From positions 1-35,110 of the forward strand of contig CAJCID010000106.1 in assembly GCA_903970305.1 (NCBI GenBank): a DNA stretch of 35,110 nucleotides, in the 5' to 3' direction. Position numbers and translations under genes: made by a program. This DNA is from Rhodospirillales bacterium. GTDB lineage: Bacteria > Pseudomonadota > Gammaproteobacteria > Burkholderiales > Burkholderiaceae_D. Positions within the stretch are counted from its first letter, which is position 1; the number at the start of each line of letters is the position of its first letter. The notes under the pieces were generated by a model. The model saw nothing but the letters and a program-made list of their open reading frames with translations, ran no database searches and was not told the DNA's origin. Positions 8,472 to 16,656 of the stretch are shown piece by piece.

Positions 8472-8601
8472 CTGGAGCGAACGCGATGGCCCGACCCGGT
8501 AGTTGCAGGTTCACGCCAGATCCTTGTGCGGAGGTCGGACGACGCCGCAAACCCCTGCCGTGCGCGGTGTGGCAGGACGCTCAAGAGGAAGTCCGCAGAC
8601 G

Positions 8602-11112
8602 ATGAACTTGCCGGATCCCCTGTCCTCGGCACTGCCGGGCTTTCTCGCAGAGGCAGCCGGCGATGTCGTCTGGCTCTACCAACCGCCTTTGACCACGCCT
8701 GTGACGGTGGCTGGGGCCTTTGCGGAGCTGTTCGGACGGACCCTGCCGCCGGACGCCCGCGTGTCGCATCGCTGGAAGGCCTGGATCTATCCGGACGATC
8801 AGGCGACCGTGACCCAGGCGTATGAGTCCGGGATCGCCACGGGTGTCTACAATCAGGTCTTCAGGCTGCTCTTGCCCGACGGTAGCGTGCGTTGGCTCCA
8901 CGACCGCGCGGTGACTCTGGGTGCGCTCGGTGTCATCCGCATCACGAGCGATTTCAGCCACCACTGGCGCCAGGAGCTCGCGCTCGCCAGCGCGCGCACA
9001 AGGAACGAGCTCCTCTTGGACCCGGGCAACGAGATGACCCTCGTGCTCGATCGCCTGGCGACGATCCGGGATGCGAGCCGTTCCTACCTGAGTCTCGTGG
9101 GCTTGCCTGCGACCGAGGTCCTGGGCAGGCCGCTCCTTGACGGATTGGACCCTGCCCAGCAGGAGGAGGCCCTGAAGCTGTTTGCACGGCTCGTCGCCGA
9201 CCCCAATGGCCGCGCCGAAGTTGAATGGCGTATCGCCGCACGCGACGGGGGTTGGTTCTGGATCCACGGGACTTTGCGTAACCTGCTGAACGACCCCTAT
9301 GTGAACGGCGTGCTCGCAAGTTTTCGCGACGTCTCGGCGCGCAAGGATGCCGATCAACGGACGCGCGAGCGGCTCGAGGCCGTCGAGGCGGAACTTCTCG
9401 TACGGAACCGCGAACTCGAGTCGACCTCGAACAAGCTGCGCGATCTGGAGCGATTGCAGCGCAAGGTCCTGCTCGCCATGCCGGACGTGCTCATGCGTTG
9501 TACCCGCGATTCGACGATCCTCGACATCACCGGGCCGACCCAACAAATGGTGGCCCCCCCGGCCGAGCTGATCGGCACACGCTTTGCCGCGCGGGCCGAG
9601 CTCTCCGAGGAGCTGCGCGGTGAATGGCTGCATTGCCTGGAACGGGCACTGGAGAGCGGCCGTACCCAGATCTGCGCCTACGAACTGAGCGTCTTGGCGG
9701 GCCAGCGCGAGTTTGAGGCACGCTTTACGCCGATCGGCGCCGATGAGGTGGGCGTCGTGATCCGCGATGTCGCCGAACGGAACCGCCTGCGCGATCGCGT
9801 TCAGCACGTGGCCATGCACGATGAGCTGACCGGACTTTTGAACCGCAACGCCTTGCGCGAGAGGCTCGAGGATCAATTCACGCGTTTTCCCGACACCCCG
9901 ATCGCGCTTCTGGTGATCGATCTTGACCGGTTCAAACAGGTCAACGATACATTCGGCCATGCGATCGGCGACACCCTGCTCAAAGTCGTCGCCAATCGCC
10001 TCACGCGCCGCGCCGGGACCGAGTCGCTGCGCGCGCGCATCGGGGGCGACGAATTCGCGCTGGCCATCGGCTGCGGCACGGCCAGCGACGTTCATTCTCA
10101 TGTCGAGGCTTTCGTGCAGGCTCTGATCACGGAGCTCGGAAATCGCATGCGTCTGCATGGCGACTCCCTCTACCTGACGCCAAGCGTGGGCATCGCAATC
10201 TATCCGACCGATGCGCGCGATCCCGAAACCCTGATCCGCAACGCCGACGTGGCCATGATGCGGGCCAAGCAGACCGGGCGCAACTCCTATCAATTCTATG
10301 ACCCCGAGATCAGCGCCCAGGCGAGCTCCATGTTCAATACCGAACAGAGTCTGCGTCGGGCCCTTGATGAAGCCCAGATGACCTGTCTGTACCAGCCGAA
10401 GATCAATGTCCAGGACGGGACCATCGCCGGGGTCGAGGCCCTCGTGCGCTGGAACACGCCGGATGGACAGACGCTCATTCCGGAACGCTTCATCCCGCTG
10501 GCCGAGCGCACCGGACTCATCAAGCCCCTGGGTCGCTGGATCCTGCGCGAATCGATTCAGCAGATGGCCCAGCTGCCCCGCTTCGGAAGACCCGTGATCG
10601 ACCTTTCCGTCAATGTGTCGGTGGCCCAGCTGCGCGACAACCAGTTCATGCTGGAGGTGCGCGATGCGCTGGCCGAATTTGCCTTCCCGGCCCAACGCCT
10701 GACCCTCGAGATCGCCGAGACCGCCTTCGTCGACGACATGCAGATCACTTCCGAGGCGCTGGCCGATATGGCCCATCTGGGGGTGCAGCTGTCGATTGAT
10801 GACTTCGGGACCGGTTTTGGGGGCCTGTCCTGGCTGAAAAATCTGCCGGTACAGGAGATCAAGATCGATCGAAGCTTCATCAAGGGCTGCGCGATCGATG
10901 CCTACGACGCCACCATCGTCAGCGGCTTGGTCGAGATCGCCCACAATCTGGGGATCCGCGTGGTTGCCGAAGGGGTCGAACGGGCTGATCAGATTGCCTT
11001 CTTAACCCAAGTAAAATGCGATGTGATCCAGGGATTTTTCATCGGGATGCCGATGAACTCCGCCGAACTCGTGCGCACCGCGCGCCTGTGGCAAGGACCC
11101 CGGACCCAGTAG
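8602..11112 (+). CDS. PAS-PAS-PAS-GGDEF-EAL cyclic di-GMP enzyme
   Basis: An 836-residue cytoplasmic protein with no transmembrane helix. PAS-like regions span about residues 25-115, 145-255 and 300-395, with a coiled coil at about 255-300. The diguanylate cyclase site is an intact GGDEF (481-485) with no RxxD inhibitory site five residues upstream. The phosphodiesterase domain begins around 595 with an intact EAL (612-614, GVEALVRW), DDFGTG, KIDRSF and VVAEGVE motifs, so both activities are possible. The ATG at 8602 has AGAGGAA upstream; the frame is open to 8503, but that part is not domain-like. It ends 9 bases before the response regulator, so it is probably in the same operon. Confidence 0.93.
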   Translation: MNLPDPLSSALPGFLAEAAGDVVWLYQPPLTTPVTVAGAFAELFGRTLPPDARVSHRWKAWIYPDDQATVTQAYESGIATGVYNQVFRLLLPDGSVRWLHDRAVTLGALGVIRITSDFSHHWRQELALASARTRNELLLDPGNEMTLVLDRLATIRDASRSYLSLVGLPATEVLGRPLLDGLDPAQQEEALKLFARLVADPNGRAEVEWRIAARDGGWFWIHGTLRNLLNDPYVNGVLASFRDVSARKDADQRTRERLEAVEAELLVRNRELESTSNKLRDLERLQRKVLLAMPDVLMRCTRDSTILDITGPTQQMVAPPAELIGTRFAARAELSEELRGEWLHCLERALESGRTQICAYELSVLAGQREFEARFTPIGADEVGVVIRDVAERNRLRDRVQHVAMHDELTGLLNRNALRERLEDQFTRFPDTPIALLVIDLDRFKQVNDTFGHAIGDTLLKVVANRLTRRAGTESLRARIGGDEFALAIGCGTASDVHSHVEAFVQALITELGNRMRLHGDSLYLTPSVGIAIYPTDARDPETLIRNADVAMMRAKQTGRNSYQFYDPEISAQASSMFNTEQSLRRALDEAQMTCLYQPKINVQDGTIAGVEALVRWNTPDGQTLIPERFIPLAERTGLIKPLGRWILRESIQQMAQLPRFGRPVIDLSVNVSVAQLRDNQFMLEVRDALAEFAFPAQRLTLEIAETAFVDDMQITSEALADMAHLGVQLSIDDFGTGFGGLSWLKNLPVQEIKIDRSFIKGCAIDAYDATIVSGLVEIAHNLGIRVVAEGVERADQIAFLTQVKCDVIQGFFIGMPMNSAELVRTARLWQGPRTQ

Positions 11113-11121
11113 GAATGCGGC

Positions 11122-11781
11122 ATGCGTGTACTTCTGGTTGAAGATGACTCGATGATCGGCGTGAGCGTGCGCGAGGGTTTGCGTCAGGATGGGTTCGCCG
11201 TCGACTGGGTGCGCGACGGCGCAGCCGCTGAGACGGCCCTGGCCTGTGAAACCTACGATCTGGTCATCTTGGACCTGGGCCTGCCGCGCAAGTCCGGTCT
11301 TGAGGTCTTGAAGGGACTGCGGGCCCGGGGTACGGGGGTGCCGGTGCTCATCGCGACCGCTCGCGACGCGGTGGCTGACCGCGTGGCCGGGCTTGACGCG
11401 GGTGCTGACGACTATCTCGTCAAGCCCTTCGATCTGGATGAGCTCGCCGCCCGGATCCGCGCCCTGTTGCGTCGTCAGGCGGGCCGGCCCGAGCCTCTCA
11501 TCCGGCTGGGCAGCGTGACGCTCAATCCGGCCACGCGCGTGGTCCTGCGCGACGAGGCGCCCGTATCCCTCTCGGCACGCGAGTTCGCGCTCCTGCTCGC
11601 CTTGGCCGAGCGCCCCGGCGCGGTTCTGTCGCGCGCTCAACTCGAAGAGAAGCTCTACGGTTGGGGGGAGGAGGTCGGCAGCAACACCATCGAGGTCTAT
11701 ATTCACGCCTTGCGCAAGAAGCTGGGCGCGAGCCTGATCCACAATGTGCGCGGGGTGGGCTATACCGTCCCAAGACAGTAG
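11122..11781 (+). CDS. OmpR-family response regulator (QseB/PmrA-like)
   Basis: A 219-residue transcription factor. The receiver domain (1-115) has the acidic pair EDD (8-10), the phospho-acceptor Asp51 (VILDLGLP) and the KPFDLDEL lysine region. The winged-helix DNA-binding domain (about 125-219) ends with NTIEVYIHALRKKLG and VRGVGYTV, as in QseB, PmrA and TctD. It lies 9 bases after the GGDEF-EAL gene and 14 bases before its kinase. A direct repeat of the type bound by PmrA/QseB stands 18 bases after the kinase gene, in the degQ promoter, and is its likely target. Confidence 0.93.
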   Translation: MRVLLVEDDSMIGVSVREGLRQDGFAVDWVRDGAAAETALACETYDLVILDLGLPRKSGLEVLKGLRARGTGVPVLIATARDAVADRVAGLDAGADDYLVKPFDLDELAARIRALLRRQAGRPEPLIRLGSVTLNPATRVVLRDEAPVSLSAREFALLLALAERPGAVLSRAQLEEKLYGWGEEVGSNTIEVYIHALRKKLGASLIHNVRGVGYTVPRQ

Positions 11782-11795
11782 CACGCCCCAAGGCC

Positions 11796-13160
11796 ATGTC
11801 GATCCAGCGTAGGCTCTTGATCTCGCTTCTCGCCGTTCTCTTAGCCGGTGCGCTGGCAACCGGTCTCATCGTGTACAGGGAGGCTCGCGAGGAGGCCAAT
11901 GTCCTTTTCGATTATCAACTGAGGCAGGTCGCCCAGTCCCTGCCATCCGAAGCGTTTCGAGCGCTGATCGCACCGCGTGCCGGCCTACCCGGCGTCGAGG
12001 ATGGAGTCGTCGTCCAGATCTGGAACCTGCGTGGCGAGCGGCTGTATCTCTCCCATCCCGAGTCGCAGCTACCCGAACAGGCTGAACTGGGCTTCGCCGA
12101 TGTCAAGAGTCCGCAGGGCGAGTGGCGCATCTACAGCGCGCTGTTCCAGGATGTCGTCATCCAGGTGGCACAGCCGATGCGCGTGCGACGTGAACTGGCC
12201 GCGGCCGTGGCACTGCGCACGGTCATGCCCCTTCTGGTGATGCTGCCGGTACTGGGTATTCTGATCTGGTTCACCGTCGGCCACGGCATGCGCCCGGTCC
12301 GGCGCGTGGCCCGCGAGGTCGGTCAGCGAAGCCCGCAGGCCCTCGACGCCTTGCGCGAAGAAGGTTTGCCCGAGGAGGTGCGGCCCCTCGTCTTCGCCTT
12401 GAACGGCTTGCTGGCGCGCCTGGCACGCGCCCTGGCCTCGCAGCGCGACTTCATCGCCGATGCGGCGCACGAGTTACGCTCTCCGTTGACGGCGCTGCAG
12501 CTGCAGGTCCAGCTTGCCGAAAGGGCGCGCACCGATGAAGAGCGCCAGGCCGCCCTGGAGGCACTACGCTCGGGTCTTGCGCGTACGGCACATCTGGTCG
12601 AGCAGCTGCTGGCACTCGCACGCGCAGAGCCCGAGGCCAGTCCCGCGGTGACGGAGATTGTCGATCTGGCCGAACTGGCGCGGGACGTGATCGCCGAGCG
12701 GACGCCGATCGCTCTCGCGCATCGCATCGACCTTGGGCTGGTTCATTCGGGGTCGGCCCAGATCGAGGGGGATCTCGAGGCGCTGCGCGTAATGCTACGC
12801 AATCTGATCGACAATGCCCTCCACTATGGGCCGCAGGACACGCGGATCGATGTCAGTGTCGCCGAGGAGGGCACGGAGTGCGTATTGCAGGTCTGCGATG
12901 CGGGGCCTGGCATTCCCTTGACCGAGCGCGATCGGGTCTTTGACCGGTTCTATCGGAGCACGGAGGCGAGGGGTCCAGGGAGCGGTTTGGGACTGGCCAT
13001 CGTGCGCAACATCGCCATCCGGCACGGCTCACGGATCACGCTCTCCGATCGCCCCGATGGGCACTCCGGTCTCCTCGTCGTGGTCCGTTTCAGGCGAGCG
13101 CCGGCACCCTCCCTGCGCGCACGGACGAGCCTTGCGGCCGTGGCGGGACAGCCGCAGTAG
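11796..13160 (+). CDS. Sensor histidine kinase (QseC-like)
   Basis: A 454-residue inner-membrane kinase. Transmembrane helix 1 is at about residues 7-26, a periplasmic domain at 27-140, and helix 2 at about 141-162. The HisKA box is FIADAAHELRSPLTAL with the phospho-histidine at 225. The HATPase domain has NLIDNALHYG (N box), DAGPGI (G1) and GSGLGLAI (G2). ATG 11796 was chosen because it starts with the short basic tail before helix 1; the frame is open upstream but overlaps the regulator gene. It pairs with the regulator just upstream. The ligand cannot be read from the sequence. Confidence 0.93.
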   Translation: MSIQRRLLISLLAVLLAGALATGLIVYREAREEANVLFDYQLRQVAQSLPSEAFRALIAPRAGLPGVEDGVVVQIWNLRGERLYLSHPESQLPEQAELGFADVKSPQGEWRIYSALFQDVVIQVAQPMRVRRELAAAVALRTVMPLLVMLPVLGILIWFTVGHGMRPVRRVAREVGQRSPQALDALREEGLPEEVRPLVFALNGLLARLARALASQRDFIADAAHELRSPLTALQLQVQLAERARTDEERQAALEALRSGLARTAHLVEQLLALARAEPEASPAVTEIVDLAELARDVIAERTPIALAHRIDLGLVHSGSAQIEGDLEALRVMLRNLIDNALHYGPQDTRIDVSVAEEGTECVLQVCDAGPGIPLTERDRVFDRFYRSTEARGPGSGLGLAIVRNIAIRHGSRITLSDRPDGHSGLLVVVRFRRAPAPSLRARTSLAAVAGQPQ

Positions 13161-13178
13161 GCGCTGGCGGTCCCGAGC

Positions 13179-13195
13179 TTTAAGTTTGGCTTAAG
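13179..13195 (+). promoter_or_regulatory. PmrA/QseB-type box in the degQ promoter
   Basis: TTTAAG-TTTGG-CTTAAG fits the PmrA box YTTAAK-N5-YTTAAK exactly. It ends 10 bases before a plausible -10 (TAGGAT, 13206-13211), so it covers the -35 position, as at activator-dependent promoters. The adjacent upstream genes encode a regulator of the right family. The site match is observed; the pairing is inference. Confidence 0.75.
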
Positions 13196-13205
13196 GTCAC
13201 GCGCC

Positions 13206-13211
13206 TAGGAT
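13206..13211 (+). promoter_or_regulatory. Candidate -10 element of degQ
   Basis: TAGGAT lies 39 bases upstream of the degQ start. No good -35 hexamer is present; the PmrA-type direct repeat occupies that place, consistent with activated transcription. Confidence 0.45.
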
Positions 13212-13249
13212 GGCGAGGTGTTGTCAAACCACCATCTTGGAGACCTACC

Positions 13250-14725
13250 ATGCAAACGAAGCCTCTTGTAAAGCAGCTGGTCGCGGCCGGGCTCATTGCC
13301 GCGGCCGGATTCGGGCTTGCGCGCTTCGAGCCTTTCGATCGGGCCAACGCGCAGGCTGCGCCCTCTCCAACCCTGCAAAGTACCGGCGTACCCCCGGCGG
13401 CGGTCACGAGCAACAGCGCCGCCGTCACGCTGCCCAATTTCACCTCGCTCGTCCAGCGCTACGGTGCCGCGGTTGTCAACATCTCGGTGACGGCCAAACA
13501 GCAGCGGGCCAATCTGAACTCTGGTCTGCCGCAAGATGACCCATTTTTCCAATTCTTCCGGGGGATGCCCGGATTTCAGTTGCCGCAAGGCGGTGCGCGC
13601 GTCGTCCATGGCGTCGGATCAGGATTCATTGTCAGCCCGGACGGCTACATCATGACCAACGCCCACGTCGTCGCCGGGGCCAATGAGGTCACGGTCAAGC
13701 TGACGGACCGACGCGAGTTCCGCGCCAAGGTCATCGGAGTGGACAAGAAAAGTGACATCGCCGTCATCAAGATCGAGGCCAAGAACCTGCCGGTCGTCAC
13801 GCTCGGCAACGCCGATGGCGTGCAGGTCGGCGAGTGGGTGCTCGCGATCGGGTCTCCCTTCGGTTTTGAGAATTCGGTCACCTCCGGAATCGTGAGCGCC
13901 AAAGCGCGCAGTCTGCCCGACGACAACTACACACCCTTCATCCAGACCGATGTCCCGGTCAACCCGGGCAACTCCGGTGGGCCCCTCTTCAATATGAATG
14001 GTGATGTGATCGGCATCAATTCGCAGATCTTCTCCGAGACGGGCGGCTATCAAGGATTGTCGTTTGCCATTCCGATCAATATCGCCGTCAAGGTCAAAGA
14101 CGACCTGATCGCCCACGGCAAGGTGGTTCGCGGAAGGCTTGGCGTCTCGATCCAGGAAGTGAACCAGCAGCTCGCCAATTCCTTCGGCCTGCCCCGCCCG
14201 ATGGGCGCCCTTGTCAGCGAAGTGCAAAGCGACGGGCCGGCCGTGAACTCCGGGCTGAAGTCAGGCGATGTGATCACCCAGATCAACGGGCGAGTGGTCG
14301 AGCGCTCGGCAGATCTTCCCGCAATGGTGGCCGAGATCAAGCCCGGCTCGAAGGCGGAACTACAGGTGTGGCGCGGCGGCAAGCAGACCGAGGTGACCGT
14401 GACGGTGGGGGAACTGACCGACTCGAAGGAAACCGCCTCGGCTCAGCCTGCAGCCGATCATGGGCGCCTCGGATTGGCCGTGCGACCGCTGGCTCCGGAA
14501 GAACGCTCGCAGTTGGGTGGTGAGTCCGGACTCCTCGTGGAAGGGGTCAGCGGGCCAGCACAGGCTGCTGGCGTACAGCCTGGAGACGTGGTACTTGCCG
14601 TCAACGGCACGCCGGTGCATTCTCTTGAGCAACTGCGTGCGATCGTCACGAAGGCGAGCAGTAGCGTGGCGCTGCTCATCCAGCGCCAAGGCAATAAGGT
14701 GTTCGTGCCGATCGATCTGGGCTAG
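13250..14725 (+). CDS. degQ: Periplasmic serine endoprotease DegQ/DegP (HtrA, MucD-like)
   Basis: A 491-residue envelope quality-control protease. A signal peptide or anchor helix spans about residues 8-35 (ANAQA cleavage-like site). The trypsin-like domain has the complete triad His139 (TNAHVV), Asp169 (KSDIAVIKI) and Ser242 (GNSGGPLF). Two PDZ domains follow at about 290-375 and 405-485, the usual DegP/DegQ order. The start has the family N terminus and follows the PmrA-type box and -10 element by 39 bases. Its position straight after a two-component system recalls regulated envelope-stress modules. A hairpin lies 10 bases after the stop. Confidence 0.95.
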   Translation: MQTKPLVKQLVAAGLIAAAGFGLARFEPFDRANAQAAPSPTLQSTGVPPAAVTSNSAAVTLPNFTSLVQRYGAAVVNISVTAKQQRANLNSGLPQDDPFFQFFRGMPGFQLPQGGARVVHGVGSGFIVSPDGYIMTNAHVVAGANEVTVKLTDRREFRAKVIGVDKKSDIAVIKIEAKNLPVVTLGNADGVQVGEWVLAIGSPFGFENSVTSGIVSAKARSLPDDNYTPFIQTDVPVNPGNSGGPLFNMNGDVIGINSQIFSETGGYQGLSFAIPINIAVKVKDDLIAHGKVVRGRLGVSIQEVNQQLANSFGLPRPMGALVSEVQSDGPAVNSGLKSGDVITQINGRVVERSADLPAMVAEIKPGSKAELQVWRGGKQTEVTVTVGELTDSKETASAQPAADHGRLGLAVRPLAPEERSQLGGESGLLVEGVSGPAQAAGVQPGDVVLAVNGTPVHSLEQLRAIVTKASSSVALLIQRQGNKVFVPIDLG

Positions 14726-14734
14726 AGAGTCAGC

Positions 14735-14769
14735 GATGGCAGGGTGGCCCAAGGTGAAGCCCTGCCATC
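14735..14769 (+). repeat. Inverted repeat after degQ
   Basis: GATGGCAGGG (14735-14744) and CCCTGCCATC (14760-14769) make a perfect 10-bp stem with a 15-base loop between degQ and the next small gene. No T-tract follows. It may be a partial or Rho-assisted terminator, or protect the degQ mRNA 3' end. Confidence 0.65.
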
Positions 14770-14870
14770 CCGATCTGCGGTGATCGGTATGGGTCACAAT
14801 CGAAGTAGGGTGCTTCCGGCCCCGGGGTGGAACTCACACCCATGGCGCCGGATGAGACGGAAGACAATTC

Positions 14871-15293
14871 ATGAACATGCCACGCCGCAGTCTCTTTCGG
14901 GTCCTCGGATGCGCCCTTCTGGCGCTGCCCTTTTCGGTGGGGCTTGCAGCCGGACTCGTCGAGAAACAGAGCGGCAAAGTGCGCTACGTCACGGGTGGTG
15001 TCGGCGACGATGAGGAGGCGGCAATCAAGCAGTTGACGCGCAACTACTCGGTCACGATGACCTTTGCCGTGCGTCAGGGCGGACATGCCGACTATCTCTC
15101 CGACGTCCCGGTTGCGATCCGCGATGCGCGAGGGTCGATGGTGCTGAACGTGCAGACGAACGGTCCGTATCTGCTGGTCAAGCTGGTCCCGGGACAATAT
15201 GTCGCCGAGGCCTCGCATGACGGCCGCCTCGAAAGCCGCCGGTTTACCGTGGCAAAAGGCGCAAGACAATCCCTCGTGTTCGAGTGGTCGTAA
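14871..15293 (+). CDS. Exported protein with beta-sandwich (carboxypeptidase regulatory-like) fold, function unknown
   Basis: A 140-residue protein with a clear signal peptide (basic MNMPRRSLFRVLG start, hydrophobic core, cleavage probably near LAAG at residue 27). The mature part has alternating beta-strand patterns, including VPVAIRDARGSMVLNVQTNG and VPGQYVAEASHDG, that resemble the carboxypeptidase-regulatory/transthyretin-like sandwich of exported proteins. No catalytic motif is visible. The ATG at 14871 has GGAAG 7 bases upstream. It follows degQ on the same strand and may be a co-regulated envelope protein. Fold assignment is tentative. Confidence 0.7.
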   Translation: MNMPRRSLFRVLGCALLALPFSVGLAAGLVEKQSGKVRYVTGGVGDDEEAAIKQLTRNYSVTMTFAVRQGGHADYLSDVPVAIRDARGSMVLNVQTNGPYLLVKLVPGQYVAEASHDGRLESRRFTVAKGARQSLVFEWS

Positions 15294-15330
15294 AGCCCCG
15301 CAACCTTGTGTCCGCCCCTGACCGCCGCGT

Positions 15331-15359
15331 TTGACGCGACGGCGGCATTGGGCTACCCT
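15331..15359 (+). promoter_or_regulatory. Sigma-70 promoter of metXW
   Basis: TTGACG (15331-15336), a 17-base spacer, then TACCCT (15354-15359). The predicted transcription start is about 15366, a few bases before the riboswitch aptamer begins, giving a leader of about 160 bases. Confidence 0.65.
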
Positions 15360-15371
15360 TTCGCGTCGTTC

Positions 15372-15481
15372 AAGCGCCGATTTGATCCGTCCCGGGACAG
15401 CCGGGAGTCAGCTTGCGGGCGCTCGCCCATCCCCCTTGGCAGGGAGAGATGGCGAAATAAATGCGGCTAAAGCGAAGGGAG
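15372..15481 (+). promoter_or_regulatory. SAM-II-type (SAM-alpha) riboswitch aptamer upstream of metX
   Basis: The core elements occur in order. P1 is AGCGCC (15373-15378) with GGCGCT (15418-15423). The loop starts with GATTTG (15379-15384) and contains GCTTGC (15411-15416). The 3' part has TAAAT (15458-15462) and GGCTAAA (15465-15471), then a GAAGGG purine tract. These are the conserved pieces of the SAM-II pseudoknot that controls metX/metA genes in proteobacteria. Two helices are expanded: TCCCGG/CCGGGA (15390-15395/15401-15406) in the P1 loop, and CGCC(C)ATC/GATGGCG (15424-15431/15448-15454) between P1 and the TAAA element. SAM binding would repress methionine synthesis. The call is by eye and needs a covariance-model check. 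Confidence 0.75.
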
Positions 15482-15484
15482 ATG

Positions 15485-15522
15485 ACCCGACGCGCTGATT
15501 CGATTCCCGTCGGGTTTCTTAT
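15485..15522 (+). terminator. Leader terminator (attenuator) before metX
   Basis: ACCCGACG (15485-15492) and CGTCGGGT (15508-15515) form a perfect 8-bp stem with a 15-base loop, followed by TTCTTATT. It directly follows the SAM-II-type aptamer and ends 3 bases before the metX ATG, so the riboswitch probably works at least partly by transcription termination. The right arm is also the only purine-rich stretch just before the ATG. Confidence 0.8.
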
Positions 15523-15525
15523 TGT

Positions 15526-16656
15526 ATGACAACCCCCTTCTTCGTTTCCGAACAGCGCTTCGATTTCGCCACGCCCCTTCCCCTGCGTGGCGGCGCCCAG
15601 CTTGCCGACTACAGCCTGGCGGTAGAGACCTATGGCACACTCAACGCCGCACGCGACAACGCGGTACTGATCTGCCACGCCCTGAATGCATCGCATCATG
15701 TCGCGGGCGTCTACCAGGACGACCCCGATCGGCTCGGCTGGTGGGACAACATGGTCGGACCGGGCAAGCCGGTGGACACTGACCGGTTTTTCGTCATTGG
15801 TGTGAACAATCTCGGCTCTTGCTTCGGTTCGACCGGCCCGACTTCGATCAATCCCAAGACCGGCAGACCCTACGGATCGGACTTTCCGGTGGTCACCGTT
15901 GAGGACTGGGTCGACGCCCAGGCGCTCTTGGCAGATCGGCTGGGCATCGAGCGCTTCGCCGCCGTCATGGGCGGCAGCCTCGGCGGCATGCAGGCGCTGG
16001 CCTGGTCGGTGCGCTATCCCAAGCGCGTCGCGCACTGCATCGTGATCGCCTCCACCGCGCGGCTGTCCGCCCAGAACATCGCCTTTAATGATGTCGCCCG
16101 GCAAGCGATCTTGAGCGACCCGGATTACCACGAAGGACACTATGCCGAGCGCGGCGTGGTCCCCAAGCGCGGGCTGCGCGTGGCGCGCATGGTCGGACAC
16201 ATCACCTACCTGTCCGATGATGACATGGCCGCAAAATTTGGACGCGCGCTGCGCTCGGAGAGCCTGCAGTATGGCTTCGGAGTGGATTTTGAGATCGAGA
16301 GCTATCTGCGCTATCAGGGCGACAAGTTCTCGGAGTATTTCGACGCCAATACCTATCTGTTGATTACCAAGGCACTCGACTACTTCGATCCCGCGCGTGA
16401 TTTTGACGGCTGCCTGACTCGCGCCCTTGCAGGCGTCGAAGCGCGGTTTCTGATCATCTCGTTTTCCACCGACTGGCGCTTCGCGCCGGCGCGCAGCCGC
16501 GAGATCGTGCGTTCCCTGCTCGATCTGAAGCGTTCGGTAACCTATGCAGAAATCGATGCACCGCACGGTCACGACGCGTTCCTGTTGGACGATCTGCGCT
16601 ACCACAGGGCGGTCCGGGCGTACTTTCGTAGAGTGATGACGCAAGGACCGAAATGA
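15526..16656 (+). CDS. metX: Homoserine O-acyltransferase MetX
   Basis: Activates homoserine with acetyl- or succinyl-CoA for methionine synthesis. A 376-residue alpha/beta-hydrolase fold protein with the nucleophile Ser151 ([13 protein letters not shown]), Asp316 (STDWRF) and His349 (PHGHDAFL). The N-terminal [10 protein letters not shown] and SSINPKTG-like (here TSINPKTG) stretches are MetX hallmarks. Proteobacterial MetX enzymes next to metW are often succinyltransferases; acyl specificity was not resolved here. The ATG at 15526 has no Shine-Dalgarno in the usual place because the attenuator occupies it. It overlaps metW by 4 bases (ATGA). Regulated by the SAM-II-type leader. Confidence 0.95.
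   Translation: MTTPFFVSEQRFDFATPLPLRGGAQLADYSLAVETYGTLNAARDNAVLICHALNASHHVAGVYQDDPDRLGWWDNMVGPGKPVDTDRFFVIGVNNLGSCFGSTGPTSINPKTGRPYGSDFPVVTVEDWVDAQALLADRLGIERFAAVMGGSLGGMQALAWSVRYPKRVAHCIVIASTARLSAQNIAFNDVARQAILSDPDYHEGHYAERGVVPKRGLRVARMVGHITYLSDDDMAAKFGRALRSESLQYGFGVDFEIESYLRYQGDKFSEYFDANTYLLITKALDYFDPARDFDGCLTRALAGVEARFLIISFSTDWRFAPARSREIVRSLLDLKRSVTYAEIDAPHGHDAFLLDDLRYHRAVRAYFRRVMTQGPK

Noticed and set aside
8581..10944. A 787-codon open frame on the minus strand
   Set aside because: It is antisense to the GGDEF-EAL gene, whose motifs are all intact; long opposite frames are common in GC-rich coding DNA, and the translation has no recognisable domain.
15310..15345. CCGCCG/CGGCGG dyad as a terminator of the exported-protein gene
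   Set aside because: No T-run follows and the dyad overlaps the -35 of the metX promoter; it is more likely chance in GC-rich DNA.
15370..16644. A 424-codon open frame on the minus strand
   Set aside because: Antisense to metX and to its structured leader; metX has the full catalytic triad.
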